DNA of 64,000 nucleotides from Kitasatospora aureofaciens (GTDB lineage Bacteria; Actinomycetota; Actinomycetes; Streptomycetales; Streptomycetaceae): positions 1 to 64,000 of the forward strand of contig JODU01000028.1 of the NCBI GenBank assembly GCA_000720845.1, in the 5' to 3' direction. A program made the translations under genes and the position numbers. Every line of letters begins with the position of its first letter. The first letter of the stretch is position 1. Of this stretch, positions 52,583-60,707 are shown one piece after another. The notes under the pieces were generated by a model, which saw nothing but the letters and a program-made list of their open reading frames with translations, had not been told where the DNA came from and searched no databases.

Positions 52583-53572
52583 GTGAGCAACACGGAATCG
52601 GATGCCGCGGTGCTGCGTTGCGGTGCGACCTCCGGACCCGGCCGGCCGGCCGGAGTCCCCCGTGTCGATGTCCTGTCGGCGCGCGAGGTGCCCCTCGGCG
52701 GTCCCCGTGCGATGCCCGTGCGGCGGACACTGCCCCAGCGGGCGCGCACGCTCATCGGCGCCTGGTGCTTCGCCGACCACTACGGCCCGCTCGACGTCAC
52801 CGCGTCGCACGGCATGGTCATGCCCCCGCATCCGCACACCGGTCTGCAGACGGTGAGTTGGCTGTTCGGCGGAGAGATCGAGCATCGCGACACCCTCGGC
52901 ACCCACGCCCTGATCCGGCCCGGCGAGATGAACCTCATGACCGGCGGACACGGCATCGCGCACTCGGAGGTCTCCACCCCGCACACCACCGCCCTGCACG
53001 GTGTCCAGCTGTGGGTCGCGCTGCCCGAGGAACACCGTGACGCCGCCCGGGACTTCCAGCACTACGTGCCCGAACCCGCGCGGGTCGGCGGCGCTGACAT
53101 CAGGGTCTTCCTGGGGTCGCTGGCGGGCCGGACCTCCCCGGTCCGCACCTTCACGCCGCTGCTCGGCGCCGAGATCGTCGTCGAACCCCGCGCGACGGTC
53201 ACTCTCGGTGTGGACGCGGCCTTCGAGCACGGTCTCCTCGTGGACAGCGGGGACGTCCGTCTGATCGACACCGTGCTGCGGCCCGCCGAACTCGGCTACG
53301 TCCCACCCGGCGCGGACACTCTGACGATGGTGAACGAGACCGACACCCCGGCGCGGACCGTCCTCCTCGGCGGACCGCCCTTCGGGGCGGAGATCGTCAT
53401 GTGGTGGAACTTCGTCGGCCGCAGCCACGAGGACGTGGTGAAGGCTCGCGAGGACTGGGAGGCGTCCTCCGACCGCTTCGGCGTCATCGAGGACTTCCCC
53501 GGCGGACGGCTTCCCGCGCCGGCCCTGCCGAACGCCGTGATCACACCGCGCGGGAACCCGCCGACCCGCTGA
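52583..53572 (+). CDS. pirin family protein (second copy)
   Basis: The 329-aa bicupin has 'IGAWCFADHYGP', 'PPHPHTGLQTVSWLFGGEIEHRD', 'MTGGHGIAHSEVS', 'HGVQLWVALPEEHRD' and the terminal 'WWNFVGRSHEDVVKAREDWE'. GTG 52583 is chosen because GGGAGG lies about 8 bp upstream. It follows the hydrolase by 101 bp and precedes the GNAT gene by 46 bp, so the three likely form one MarR-controlled unit. Confidence 0.92.
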   Translation: MSNTESDAAVLRCGATSGPGRPAGVPRVDVLSAREVPLGGPRAMPVRRTLPQRARTLIGAWCFADHYGPLDVTASHGMVMPPHPHTGLQTVSWLFGGEIEHRDTLGTHALIRPGEMNLMTGGHGIAHSEVSTPHTTALHGVQLWVALPEEHRDAARDFQHYVPEPARVGGADIRVFLGSLAGRTSPVRTFTPLLGAEIVVEPRATVTLGVDAAFEHGLLVDSGDVRLIDTVLRPAELGYVPPGADTLTMVNETDTPARTVLLGGPPFGAEIVMWWNFVGRSHEDVVKAREDWEASSDRFGVIEDFPGGRLPAPALPNAVITPRGNPPTR

Positions 53573-53618
53573 TTCTTCCGCTGATCCCCCTGCTGCTCTC
53601 CCTTACGAAAGGCACACC

Positions 53619-53954
53619 ATGAGCGAGTCCACCACGACGGTCGTCGAGCGCGCGGACGCCGAGCACCGGTACGAGATCCTGGTCGACGGACAACGCGCGG
53701 GCCTCACCGAGTACCGTGATCTGGGCGGGCAGCGTGTCTTCTTCCACACCGAGGTCGACGAGGCTTTCGCCGGCCAGGGGCTGGCCTCGCAACTGGTCCA
53801 GCAGGCACTCGTCGACGTGCGCGCATCCGGAATGCGGATCGTTCCGGTCTGCCCCTACGTCGCCAAGTTCCTCAAGCGGCACGACGAGTTCGCAGACATC
53901 ACCGACCCGGTCACACCTGAGGTCCTGCGGTGGCTGAAGGCACAACTCGGCTGA
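53619..53954 (+). CDS. GNAT-like small N-acetyltransferase (second copy)
   Basis: The 111-aa protein matches the same minimal fold as the gene at 50697: 'HRYEILVDGQRAGLTEYRDLGGQRVFFHTEVDEAFAGQGLASQLVQQALVDVRASGMRIVPVCPYVAKFLKRHDEF' (in parts). ATG 53619, ribosome site ACGAAAGG. Third gene of the hydrolase-pirin-GNAT group. Confidence 0.9.
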   Translation: MSESTTTVVERADAEHRYEILVDGQRAGLTEYRDLGGQRVFFHTEVDEAFAGQGLASQLVQQALVDVRASGMRIVPVCPYVAKFLKRHDEFADITDPVTPEVLRWLKAQLG

Positions 53955-54242
53955 GTCCTTTCCCTGGGCGGTTACGGGCTCAGGAGCATCCCGTCTGTCT
54001 CACATGTGCAAAGTTGGCCCCGGCCCACCGCCCTGCTGGACTACGGTGCCGACATGACCACCGGGACGGCATCACGCCACACACGGATCGGTGACCCGGT
54101 GCTCCGCTGAGCGCCGTACGGGCCGGAGTCGGCCCGCTGTCCGACCGGGGACCCCGCGCCGCGGCTCGGGCTTCGCCTCCGTCGTGTTGATCACATGCTG
54201 ACCACTGAGAAGGCTCCGCCCGGCGGCGGGGCCCGAGGCGGA

Positions 54243-54282
54243 CGGCCGACCGGTCCGGCGGGTGAGCCGGACCGGTCGGCCG
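54243..54282. terminator. 17-bp-stem bidirectional terminator
   Basis: A perfect 17-bp inverted repeat (54243-54259 with 54266-54282) with a 6-nt loop GGGTGA ends transcription between the convergent GNAT and membrane-protein genes. The rest of the 347-bp gap contains only a short frame (54054-54110) I do not accept as a gene. Confidence 0.8.
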
Positions 54283-54301
54283 TGTTCCGGCCGGGGGTCG
54301 G

Positions 54302-54703
54302 TCAGTGGTGGCCGTGCGGCCGCAGCCACTGTGGCCGGTGGGCGGCGGGACGGCGGTGCCCCGCCGTCTGGTCCGCGGTGTCCGTGCTGCTGCCCGGACC
54401 CTCCAGGCGGCCGGCCAGTGCGTCGCGCTCGGCGGTGGCCTGCCTGGCGGTCTCGCGCTCGCTGCGGCGCTTCTTGCCGCGGTGGCGCGCCAGTACCGTC
54501 CCGGCCATGAGCATCCACATGCCCAGGCCGAAGATCAGGGTCAGGGCGATTCCGCCGAGAAACGCCCCGAGCGTACTGATCGTGAATGGCTCGCTCCCGA
54601 GCAGGGTCACGGTGTAGTCCGGACCGCCGGACAGGTTGTACGCGATCAGCAGGCCCGCGAAGGCGGCGGCGCCCGCCATGAGCAGGAGGCCCAGCACCAG
54701 CAT
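54302..54703 (-). CDS. LapA-like small membrane protein
   Basis: The 133-aa protein has two helices ('LVLGLLLMAGAAAFAGLLIAYNL' and 'STLGAFLGGIALTLIFGLGMWMLMAG') with a short outer loop, then a basic coiled segment (RHRGKKRRSERE) and a His-rich tail. The layout is that of LapA-domain (DUF1049) proteins. ATG 54703 fits GAGGTGAG upstream better than GTG 54712. Confidence 0.75.
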   Translation of the reverse strand: MLVLGLLLMAGAAAFAGLLIAYNLSGGPDYTVTLLGSEPFTISTLGAFLGGIALTLIFGLGMWMLMAGTVLARHRGKKRRSERETARQATAERDALAGRLEGPGSSTDTADQTAGHRRPAAHRPQWLRPHGHH

Positions 54704-54871
54704 GTCTCTCACCTCGTCGCACGTGGATGTCCTCCATCCGGGTCACCATGAGAAATGGGGCAAAACGCGCAACTTGGATGTGCTGTGAAGGTCACCGGGC
54801 CCACGGACCCTGCCCGGCGAGGGCACCGTCGAAGCGTTGCTGCCGGCCCTCGCCGAGCAGGGCCACCGGCG

Positions 54872-55546
54872 TCAGGCGCCGATGTCGTAGAGCGCGAACT
54901 CCTCCCACGAGCCCGTCACCTCGGTGGAGCGGGCGCGCAGCGCGTACTGGAGCGAGCCGGTGTAACCGTTCTCCATGGCGACGAACAGTCCGTTGAGCGT
55001 GGACTGGAGCGCCCAGCGGTCCAGGCCCTCGTTGTAGTAGAGGACGAACCGCTCCCAGCCGCCCACGCTGGTGGAGCGGGCGCGCAGGACGTTCTGCGCG
55101 CTACCGGTGTAGTTCTTCTCCACCGCCACGTAGCGGTTGTTCGCCAGGGACCGCAGCGCGTAGGTCCCGGTGGCCTCGTCCCACTCGAAGGCGTAGCTCT
55201 CCCAGGAGCCGCTGAACTCGGTCGAACGGGCCCGCTGGACACCGGTGTTCGGCTCGGCGTAGTTCTTCTCGGTGGCCACGAAACGCTCGTTGCGGGCCGA
55301 CTGCACGGCCAGCAGCTCGGGCTCCGCGGCCGCCGCCGTGGCGGTGTCCCCGGCGGCGAGCGGGGCCCGCCGGGCGTCCTTCTCCCCGGTGATCCGCGCC
55401 AGGGCGCTCGCGTCGACCGCTTCCCAGCCGGCCGGGGCGGCGGCGGGCCCGTCGGCACGCGGGGCCGCGACGGCGGTGGGAACACTCAGCGCGGACGCCG
55501 CGAGCAGGGCGCTCAGGGACAGCAGGACGGAGGTCGTACGTCTCAC
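54872..55546 (-). CDS. secreted beta-trefoil (fascin-like) repeat protein
   Basis: The 224-aa protein has a Sec signal (TTSVLLSLSALLAASALSVPTAVA) and, after a helical linker, three homologous repeats of about 42 residues: 'SARNERFVATEKNY', 'LANNRYVAVEKNYTGSAQNVLRARST' and 'TLNGLFVAMENGYTGSLQYALRARSTEV' (in parts), each followed by 'WE.F.L'. Three such repeats make a beta-trefoil as in fascin-like or actin-crosslinking domains, usually carbohydrate- or protein-binding. GTG 55546 is preceded by GAGG. No catalytic domain. Confidence 0.8.
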   Translation of the reverse strand: MRRTTSVLLSLSALLAASALSVPTAVAAPRADGPAAAPAGWEAVDASALARITGEKDARRAPLAAGDTATAAAAEPELLAVQSARNERFVATEKNYAEPNTGVQRARSTEFSGSWESYAFEWDEATGTYALRSLANNRYVAVEKNYTGSAQNVLRARSTSVGGWERFVLYYNEGLDRWALQSTLNGLFVAMENGYTGSLQYALRARSTEVTGSWEEFALYDIGA

Positions 55547-55882
55547 GGGAATTCCTCGGCTTTCGTCACACGGATACCGGGGCGGCGGGAAGGGAATCCC
55601 GCGGGAAAATGGCACCCAGACATGACGGCGTCACCCCCGAATTTCTCCGCACCCCCCAAAGGCCGCGGTCGGCACCCCTCCCCGGGTGCGTCGGCAGCCG
55701 CTGCGCCCATTCGGCGAAGCGGTTTCAGCATAGTGATGTTGAAGTGCGTACCGGTACGGTTTCCGCCCTCGAAATGACGATCCCGGACCGGAATGGGGCA
55801 TCATTGGGGATTCCGTGGTCCGCCGTTAATTCCCCGGCAACTCGCCGTTACCCCGGCACTCAGGACCACCGGCCGGATACGG
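55547..55882. other. intergenic stretch without a gene
   Basis: No convincing coding sequence on either strand. The stretch has somewhat lower GC and probably holds the promoter of the secreted trefoil gene; I could not fix promoter boxes or palindromes. Confidence 0.5.
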
Positions 55883-56308
55883 TCAACGCGACCTGTTCGT
55901 GGCCGCGTCCACGACGAATCCGACTCCGATGCCGAGCATCCAGGTGTCCTTCGCCAGGGCCGTTCCCTCCTGCGTCGGACGCAGGCTGCCCTCCTCGCGC
56001 ATTCCCGGGGTGCGCAGATAGAGCCCCACCAGTCCCGCCGAGAACGCGGTCAGGCCGGCGCCCGCCAGAGCCGTCGGTACGACCGGCAGGAGCAGCGCCG
56101 TGCCGAGCGCGATCTCACCGGCTGACAGCAGCCGGACGAATGTCGTGGGCCGCAGTCTGCCCAGGAACGGATAGGTGTTCTTCGCCATTCCGTGCATCAT
56201 GGTGGCGGCCTGCTCATCGGCTCCGCGCTTGGCCAGACCGGAGTTGAGAATGAAAGCCCCGGTGGCCAGTCGCGGGGCGACGTGCCTGAGCTCGACGGGC
56301 AGACGCAT
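55883..56308 (-). CDS. DoxX-like membrane protein
   Basis: The 141-aa protein has about four hydrophobic helices ('RLATGAFILNSGL', 'TFVRLLSAGEIALGTALLLPVV', 'LAGAGLTAFSAGLVGLYLRTPG', 'TWMLGIGVGFVVDA'). DoxX-like proteins are linked to redox homeostasis in actinobacteria. TAGGAGT precedes ATG 56308. Monocistronic. Confidence 0.85.
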   Translation of the reverse strand: MRLPVELRHVAPRLATGAFILNSGLAKRGADEQAATMMHGMAKNTYPFLGRLRPTTFVRLLSAGEIALGTALLLPVVPTALAGAGLTAFSAGLVGLYLRTPGMREEGSLRPTQEGTALAKDTWMLGIGVGFVVDAATNRSR

Positions 56309-56498
56309 GGGAACTCCTAGGGGCGTTTCCTCGAAGACACGCTCAGGCTAGGGTGCGCCGCTTCCCCGCGCAGCGCGGGCGTCCGGGGCCTGCTCCGATC
56401 GGGTCACGGCGGCCCTCCGTCCGTACGCCCGGCTCAGTACGGGCGGTTACTCCCGCCGCGGGACGCCTCGATGGCCGCCGACCGGCAGCGTGGGCGGG

Positions 56499-57035
56499 GT
56501 GAAACTCAGCCGCCCCGCACGCAGGGCCTCCCTCGTCGTCCACGTCGTCGCCTCGGCCGCCTGGCTCGGGCTCACCCTCGGCCTGCTGGCGCTCGGCGTC
56601 ACCGCCGCGACCAGCGCCTCCCCAGTGGCGGTGGAGAGCGCCGTGCGCTGCATGAAGCTGTTCGCCGACCGGCTGCTGCTCCCCCTCGCCCTGCTCACCC
56701 TGGTGAGCGGTCTGGTGCTGGCGCTGGGCACGCCGTGGGGGCTCGCCCGGCACCGGTGGGTGTACACGAAGTTCTGGCTGACCCTGGGCACGACCGTCGC
56801 CACGTTCTTCGCGCTGCGCCCCGGGGTCGACTCGGCGGTCGCGGCCGTGGCCGCCGGCGAGTCGCTGCCCGACGCGGGGGACGTGCTCTTCGGGCCGGTG
56901 GTCTCCCTGTCCGCCTACGTCTTCATGACGGTGATCTCGCTCCTCAAGCCCTGGGGACTCACCCGGCGCGGTCACCGGCTGCGCGCGCGTCCCGCGGGCG
57001 TCCGTCCGCCGCTCACCCGCTCAGGCGGAGGGTGA
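56499..57035 (+). CDS. DUF2269-like membrane protein
   Basis: The 178-aa protein has about four helices with 'SLVVHVVASAAWLGLTLGLLALG', 'LLLPLALLTLVSGLVLALGTPWGLARHRWVYTKFWLTLG' and 'AYVFMTVISLLKPWG' (in parts). The first-helix His and Trp of similar families suggest haem or quinone contact, but this is unproven. GTG 56499 is assumed; GTG 56490 is nine bases upstream. Confidence 0.75.
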   Translation: MKLSRPARRASLVVHVVASAAWLGLTLGLLALGVTAATSASPVAVESAVRCMKLFADRLLLPLALLTLVSGLVLALGTPWGLARHRWVYTKFWLTLGTTVATFFALRPGVDSAVAAVAAGESLPDAGDVLFGPVVSLSAYVFMTVISLLKPWGLTRRGHRLRARPAGVRPPLTRSGGG

Positions 57036-57102
57036 ACCGGGACGGACCCGGCGGTGCGGCGTCCTTGCCGCGTCGCCACCGGGCGGTTCGTAGCATGGGA
57101 TC

Positions 57103-58104
57103 ATGAACGGTTCAGTGCCCGACACGATGCGGGCGGCGTACATCGACGCCGTCGGCCCGCCCGACGCCATCCGGCACGGGGAACTGCCCGTGCCGCCCGT
57201 CGGTCCCACGGACGTGCTCGTGCGGGTGACGGCCGTCGCCGCCAACCCCGTGGACACCTTCGTGAGGTCCGGTGCCTACGCCACCCCGCTGCCCTCGCCC
57301 TTCGTGGTCGGCCGCGACCTGGTGGGCGAGGTCGCCGTCGCCGGACCCGGCGCCGCGGGCTTCACCGTCGGGCGGCGGGTGTGGTGCAACAGCCTGGGCC
57401 ACGCGGGCCGGCAGGGGTCCTTCGCCCAGTACGCGACGGTCGCCGCCGAACGCCTCTACCCCGCGCCGCCCGGCATCGACGCGGAACACCTCGTCGCGGC
57501 GGCCCACCCGGCCGCCTCCGCCTGGCTCGCGTTGTTCCGGCACGGGCGGCTGCGCGCGGGGGAGACCGTCTACGTCGCAGGCGGCGCCGGGAACGTGGGC
57601 GGCGCCGCCGTCGCCCTGGCCGCCCGGGCCGGGGCCCGCGTGATCGCCACGGCGCGCGCGGAGGACGCCGACGCGGTGCGGGGCCTGGGCGCCGCCGAGG
57701 TCCTCGACCACCGTGCGCCCGACCTCGACGCGCGCACGCGCCGGGCCGCTCCCGACGGCTACGACGTGCACCTGGACACGTCCGGGCACGGGGTGCTAGC
57801 CGACGCCGTGGACTCGCTGGCCCGAGGCGGGCGCCTGGTCGCGATGGTGGGACTGGGCGGCGGGCCCGCCGCTCTGCCCGTGAGCCGGCTCTACACCAGG
57901 GACGCGAGCATCGTGGGCTTCGCCATCAGCAACGCCACGACCGCCGACCTCGCCGAGGCGGCACGGGGCGTCGTGGGCGTCCTCGCGGACACCCCGTGGC
58001 GTCCGCGCGTCGCCGACCGGCTGCCGCTGTCGCTGACGGCCGAGGCCCACCGCAGACTGGAGGCCGGGGACGTGCGGGGGCGTCTGGTCCTCACGCCCGC
58101 TTGA
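57103..58104 (+). CDS. NADPH:quinone oxidoreductase-like MDR protein
   Basis: The 333-aa protein belongs to the zinc-free medium-chain dehydrogenases: 'VLVRVTAVAANPVDTFVRSGAY', 'FVVGRDLVGEVAVAGPGAAGFTVGRRVW', the nucleotide loop 'VYVAGGAGNVGGAAVALAARAGARVIATA', and 'YDVHLDTSGHGVLADAVDSLARGGRLV' (in parts). It probably reduces quinones or enones with NADPH. ATG 57103. No zinc-site Cys residues. Confidence 0.92.
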   Translation: MNGSVPDTMRAAYIDAVGPPDAIRHGELPVPPVGPTDVLVRVTAVAANPVDTFVRSGAYATPLPSPFVVGRDLVGEVAVAGPGAAGFTVGRRVWCNSLGHAGRQGSFAQYATVAAERLYPAPPGIDAEHLVAAAHPAASAWLALFRHGRLRAGETVYVAGGAGNVGGAAVALAARAGARVIATARAEDADAVRGLGAAEVLDHRAPDLDARTRRAAPDGYDVHLDTSGHGVLADAVDSLARGGRLVAMVGLGGGPAALPVSRLYTRDASIVGFAISNATTADLAEAARGVVGVLADTPWRPRVADRLPLSLTAEAHRRLEAGDVRGRLVLTPA

Positions 58105-58190
58105 TCGTCTTTCCGGCCGGGCGGGCCCGGTCCATGATGGACACGAGGGAGACGTCCGCAAGCCCGTCCACAAGAGCGTGGGGTCCAGGA

Positions 58191-58649
58191 ATGCGCCGTG
58201 AAGACCTGCCCGCCCCGGAGTCGGGGCTGCTGCTCACCCACTTCCTCACCGTGGCCGACGTGCCGCGCTCGCGCGCCTTCTACTCCGAGGTGCTCGGCGG
58301 CGAGGTCGTGCTCGCGGAGAACCCGTGCATCGTCAAGCTCGCGAACAGCTGGATCATCATGAACCCGGGCGGAGGGCCGACGCCGGACAAACCCGACGTC
58401 ACCCTGCGACCGCCGGACGACCCCGGGACGGCGACGAGCTTCCTCAACATCCGGGTGGCCGACATCGAGCGCTGCCACCGCGAGTGGAGCGCGCTCGGCG
58501 CCGAGTTCCTCACCCCGCCGATCGACCGGAAGGCCGAACTGCGGTGCTATCTGCGCGACCCCGACGGCTACCTGATCGAGGTCGGCCAGGCCACCGGGCT
58601 GCTGCAGGGCATTCTCGCCGATCCGCCCGCGGGCCCGGGCCGGGGCTGA
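58191..58649 (+). CDS. VOC-family protein
   Basis: The 152-aa protein has 'LLTHFLTVADVPRSRAFYSEVLGGEVV', 'SFLNIRVADIERCHREWSALGAEFLTPP' and 'CYLRDPDGYLIEVGQATG', the paired VOC modules with His and Glu metal-ligand positions. Substrate unknown. CAGGA just precedes ATG 58191. Confidence 0.9.
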   Translation: MRREDLPAPESGLLLTHFLTVADVPRSRAFYSEVLGGEVVLAENPCIVKLANSWIIMNPGGGPTPDKPDVTLRPPDDPGTATSFLNIRVADIERCHREWSALGAEFLTPPIDRKAELRCYLRDPDGYLIEVGQATGLLQGILADPPAGPGRG

Positions 58650-58676
58650 CGCGTCCGGCAGACCCCTCGGGACCGC

Positions 58677-59477
58677 TCAGGGCTGCGGACGGACGGTCAG
58701 CAGCTGCTGGGCGTGGCCCACGGGACCGTCCAGGTCGTGCAGCACGGTGCTGGTGACGCCCTGGCCGGTGGGCCCGAAGACGACGGTGGTGTCCAGGCCG
58801 GTCCAGCGGCCCCGCGGCGCGCGGTGCAGGTGCAGGGTCAGATCCACGTTCGGGAACATCCACTCCCGCGGCGACTGCCGCACCGCGATGCCGTTGGCCG
58901 TGTCGACCAGCGCGACGTACGAGGCCAGCGGGCTCGCGTTCTCCCCGGCGACCAGATCGAGGCCGGTGGAGATCCAGGCGGTGGCGCGTCCCGGACGCGG
59001 AGGGGCGAGCGGGCGTACGTCCAGGGAGGCGATGTACCCACCGGGCCACTCGGCGTCCATCGGCCAGCGGGCGAGCGAGTCCGGCCCGGTGAGCCGGGCG
59101 GCACCGCCACCGGCGACGGCGCTCGTGTCCCCGTCCGCCAGCAGCCACGCCCTGGCCCGCGCCACCGACCGGTCCGCTATCAGTACGGTCGCCTCGACCA
59201 GCTCGATGGTGCGTCCCGGCCGGACGGTCTCCACCCGTATCTCGCACTCGTCCAGAGCGGGGCGGCCCAGGATGTCGAAGCTGATCCGGCTCATCGACAT
59301 CGCCGCGCCGGCACGGCCCGCCAGATGGCGGTCGACGGCGTGCACGATCAGACCCCCGAGCGGACTGAAGTGCTGTTCGTCCGAGCTCCACGCGCCGCCC
59401 GCGTGCGGGGTCGGCTTGTAGCGGTGCTCGTCGATGCGCTCGTAGTAGCTGTCCGGGGTCGCTGTGCTGGTGTTCAA
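58677..59477 (-). CDS. acyl-CoA thioesterase-like (TesB-type double hotdog) protein
   Basis: The 266-aa protein has two hotdog halves: 'RYKPTPHAGGAWSSDEQHFSPLGGLIVHAVDRH', 'MSRISFDILGRPALDECEIRVETVRPGRTIELVEATVL' and 'WMFPNVDLTLHLHRAPRGRWTGLDTTVVFGPTGQGVTSTVLHDLDG' (in parts), typical of thioesterase-family proteins. A strong AGGAG lies about 8 bp before TTG 59477, which I take as the start; the frame extends further up without conserved sequence. It may hydrolyse acyl-CoA. Confidence 0.83.
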   Translation of the reverse strand: MNTSTATPDSYYERIDEHRYKPTPHAGGAWSSDEQHFSPLGGLIVHAVDRHLAGRAGAAMSMSRISFDILGRPALDECEIRVETVRPGRTIELVEATVLIADRSVARARAWLLADGDTSAVAGGGAARLTGPDSLARWPMDAEWPGGYIASLDVRPLAPPRPGRATAWISTGLDLVAGENASPLASYVALVDTANGIAVRQSPREWMFPNVDLTLHLHRAPRGRWTGLDTTVVFGPTGQGVTSTVLHDLDGPVGHAQQLLTVRPQP

Positions 59478-59666
59478 CGGGCTGCTCCTGGAACGACGGC
59501 GGTGACGAGGACGACGGCGGGCCGGGACGGGGCCGCCGGGGCCGCCGGGGCCGCGACCAGGATAGTTCGGCGGCGAATCACTCCCCGGCCCGAGTGGGAC
59601 GCCCCCGCCTGGGAACCCTGACCGTCCGGCAGACCGAAGGCGGCGCCCAGGCGAAGGAGTACCGCG

Positions 59667-59894
59667 ATGGCGAAGAAGCGCGACGGCGGCGCGGACCTGA
59701 GGAAGGGTGACGAGGTCACCTGGAACAGCCACGGCTCCCGCACCGAGGGTGAGGTGGAGAAGAAGATCACCCAGCGCACCGAGGCGGCCGGCCGCACCGT
59801 GGACGCCTCGTCCGACGACCCGCAGTACCAGGTCCGCAGCGACAAGTCGGGCAGGCCGGCGGTGCACAAGCCGTCCGCGCTGAAGAAGAAGTGA
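59667..59894 (+). CDS. DUF2945 (HVA_1/Tudor-like) small protein
   Basis: The 75-aa basic protein has 'DLRKGDEVTWNSHGSRTEGEVEKKITQRTEAAG' and 'DDPQYQVRSDKSGRPAVHKPSALKK' (in parts), the DUF2945 hypervirulence-associated Tudor-like fold. Role unknown in bacteria; the many Lys/Arg residues suggest nucleic-acid contact. GAAGGAG precedes ATG 59667. First gene of a three-gene run. Confidence 0.88.
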   Translation: MAKKRDGGADLRKGDEVTWNSHGSRTEGEVEKKITQRTEAAGRTVDASSDDPQYQVRSDKSGRPAVHKPSALKKK

Positions 59895-59908
59895 GGGAGT
59901 GAGGCGTC

Positions 59909-60250
59909 ATGGACGGAGACGAACAGGACGAGACCCGGGACGCCTTCCACGACCTGGTGAACATGACACCGGCCGAACTGGACCGGTGGCTCGACACCGA
60001 CGAGTCGCGGGACGCCGGGCACCACCAGGACGGGGGCGAGTCCGTCGGGCACGCGTCCGGCCGCCGGATCGTCGAGATCCTGCACAAGAACGAGGGCGAC
60101 CTCTCGGACGACGACTACGAGCACATGCGCAAGGTCGTCGGCTATGTCCGCCGGCACCTCGCCCAGCGCCCCTCGGGCGACGTCGAGGACACCCGGTGGC
60201 GGTACTCGCTCATGAACTGGGGCCACGACCCCCTGGCACGCCATGGATGA
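59909..60250 (+). CDS. DUF3140-like protein
   Basis: The 113-aa acidic protein has 'AFHDLVNMTPAELDRWLDTDESRDAG', 'SVGHASGRRIVEILHKNEGDLSDDDYEHMRKVVGYVRRHLAQRP' and 'WRYSLMNWGHDPL' (in parts). These are the hallmarks of DUF3140, a family often next to DUF2945 genes. The gene is 14 bp downstream of DUF2945 and overlaps the next by 8 bp. Confidence 0.87.
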   Translation: MDGDEQDETRDAFHDLVNMTPAELDRWLDTDESRDAGHHQDGGESVGHASGRRIVEILHKNEGDLSDDDYEHMRKVVGYVRRHLAQRPSGDVEDTRWRYSLMNWGHDPLARHG

Positions 60251-60680
60251 CGACGACCCGCACCGGCGCCCCGCGGGCGTCAGCGACGAGACCGTCCAGG
60301 CCCTCGGATCCCTGTCCAAGGCCCTGGAGACGACCGAGTGCGCCCGCGGCCACCTGTTCGCCTTCCACCAGCACACCGGCTCCGCGGACTTCGAACTCGA
60401 CCGCGCGGTCGAGCTGCTGCGCGCCGCGGGGCACCCGGAGCTGGCGGAGCGCGTACGCACCGAGATCCTGGGCCGCAACGTCATCCCCGGCCACTGGACC
60501 TTCCAGATCGTCGACGCCTACGACCGGACGTACTACCAGCCGTTCCGGGACCTGGAGCGGGAGGCGGTGGCGCGCCTCGCCCAGGGCCGCAGGCACCTGT
60601 ACGAGGCGGAGCTGAAGGAGGCCCGCCGGACGCGGAACCACCCGGACCACACGTCCCGTCCGGACGGCCCCCGCACCTGA
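60243..60680 (+). CDS. uncharacterised helical protein
   Basis: The 145-aa protein is helical and charged with 'ALGSLSKALETTECARGHLFAFHQHTGSADFELDRAVELLRAAGHPELAERVRTEILGRNVIPGHWTFQIVDAYDRTYYQPFRDLERE' (in parts) and an Arg/Pro-rich tail. I do not recognise the family with certainty. It overlaps the DUF3140 gene by 8 bp, so it is part of the same operon. Confidence 0.75.
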   Translation: MDDDDPHRRPAGVSDETVQALGSLSKALETTECARGHLFAFHQHTGSADFELDRAVELLRAAGHPELAERVRTEILGRNVIPGHWTFQIVDAYDRTYYQPFRDLEREAVARLAQGRRHLYEAELKEARRTRNHPDHTSRPDGPRT

Positions 60681-60707
60681 CGGCCGCCCGGGTCCGCCCG
60701 CCCGGGC

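Noticed and set aside
54054..54110. 18-codon frame ending IGDPVLR
   Set aside because: The ending resembles a deformylase fragment, but it is too short, has no ribosome site and could be chance.
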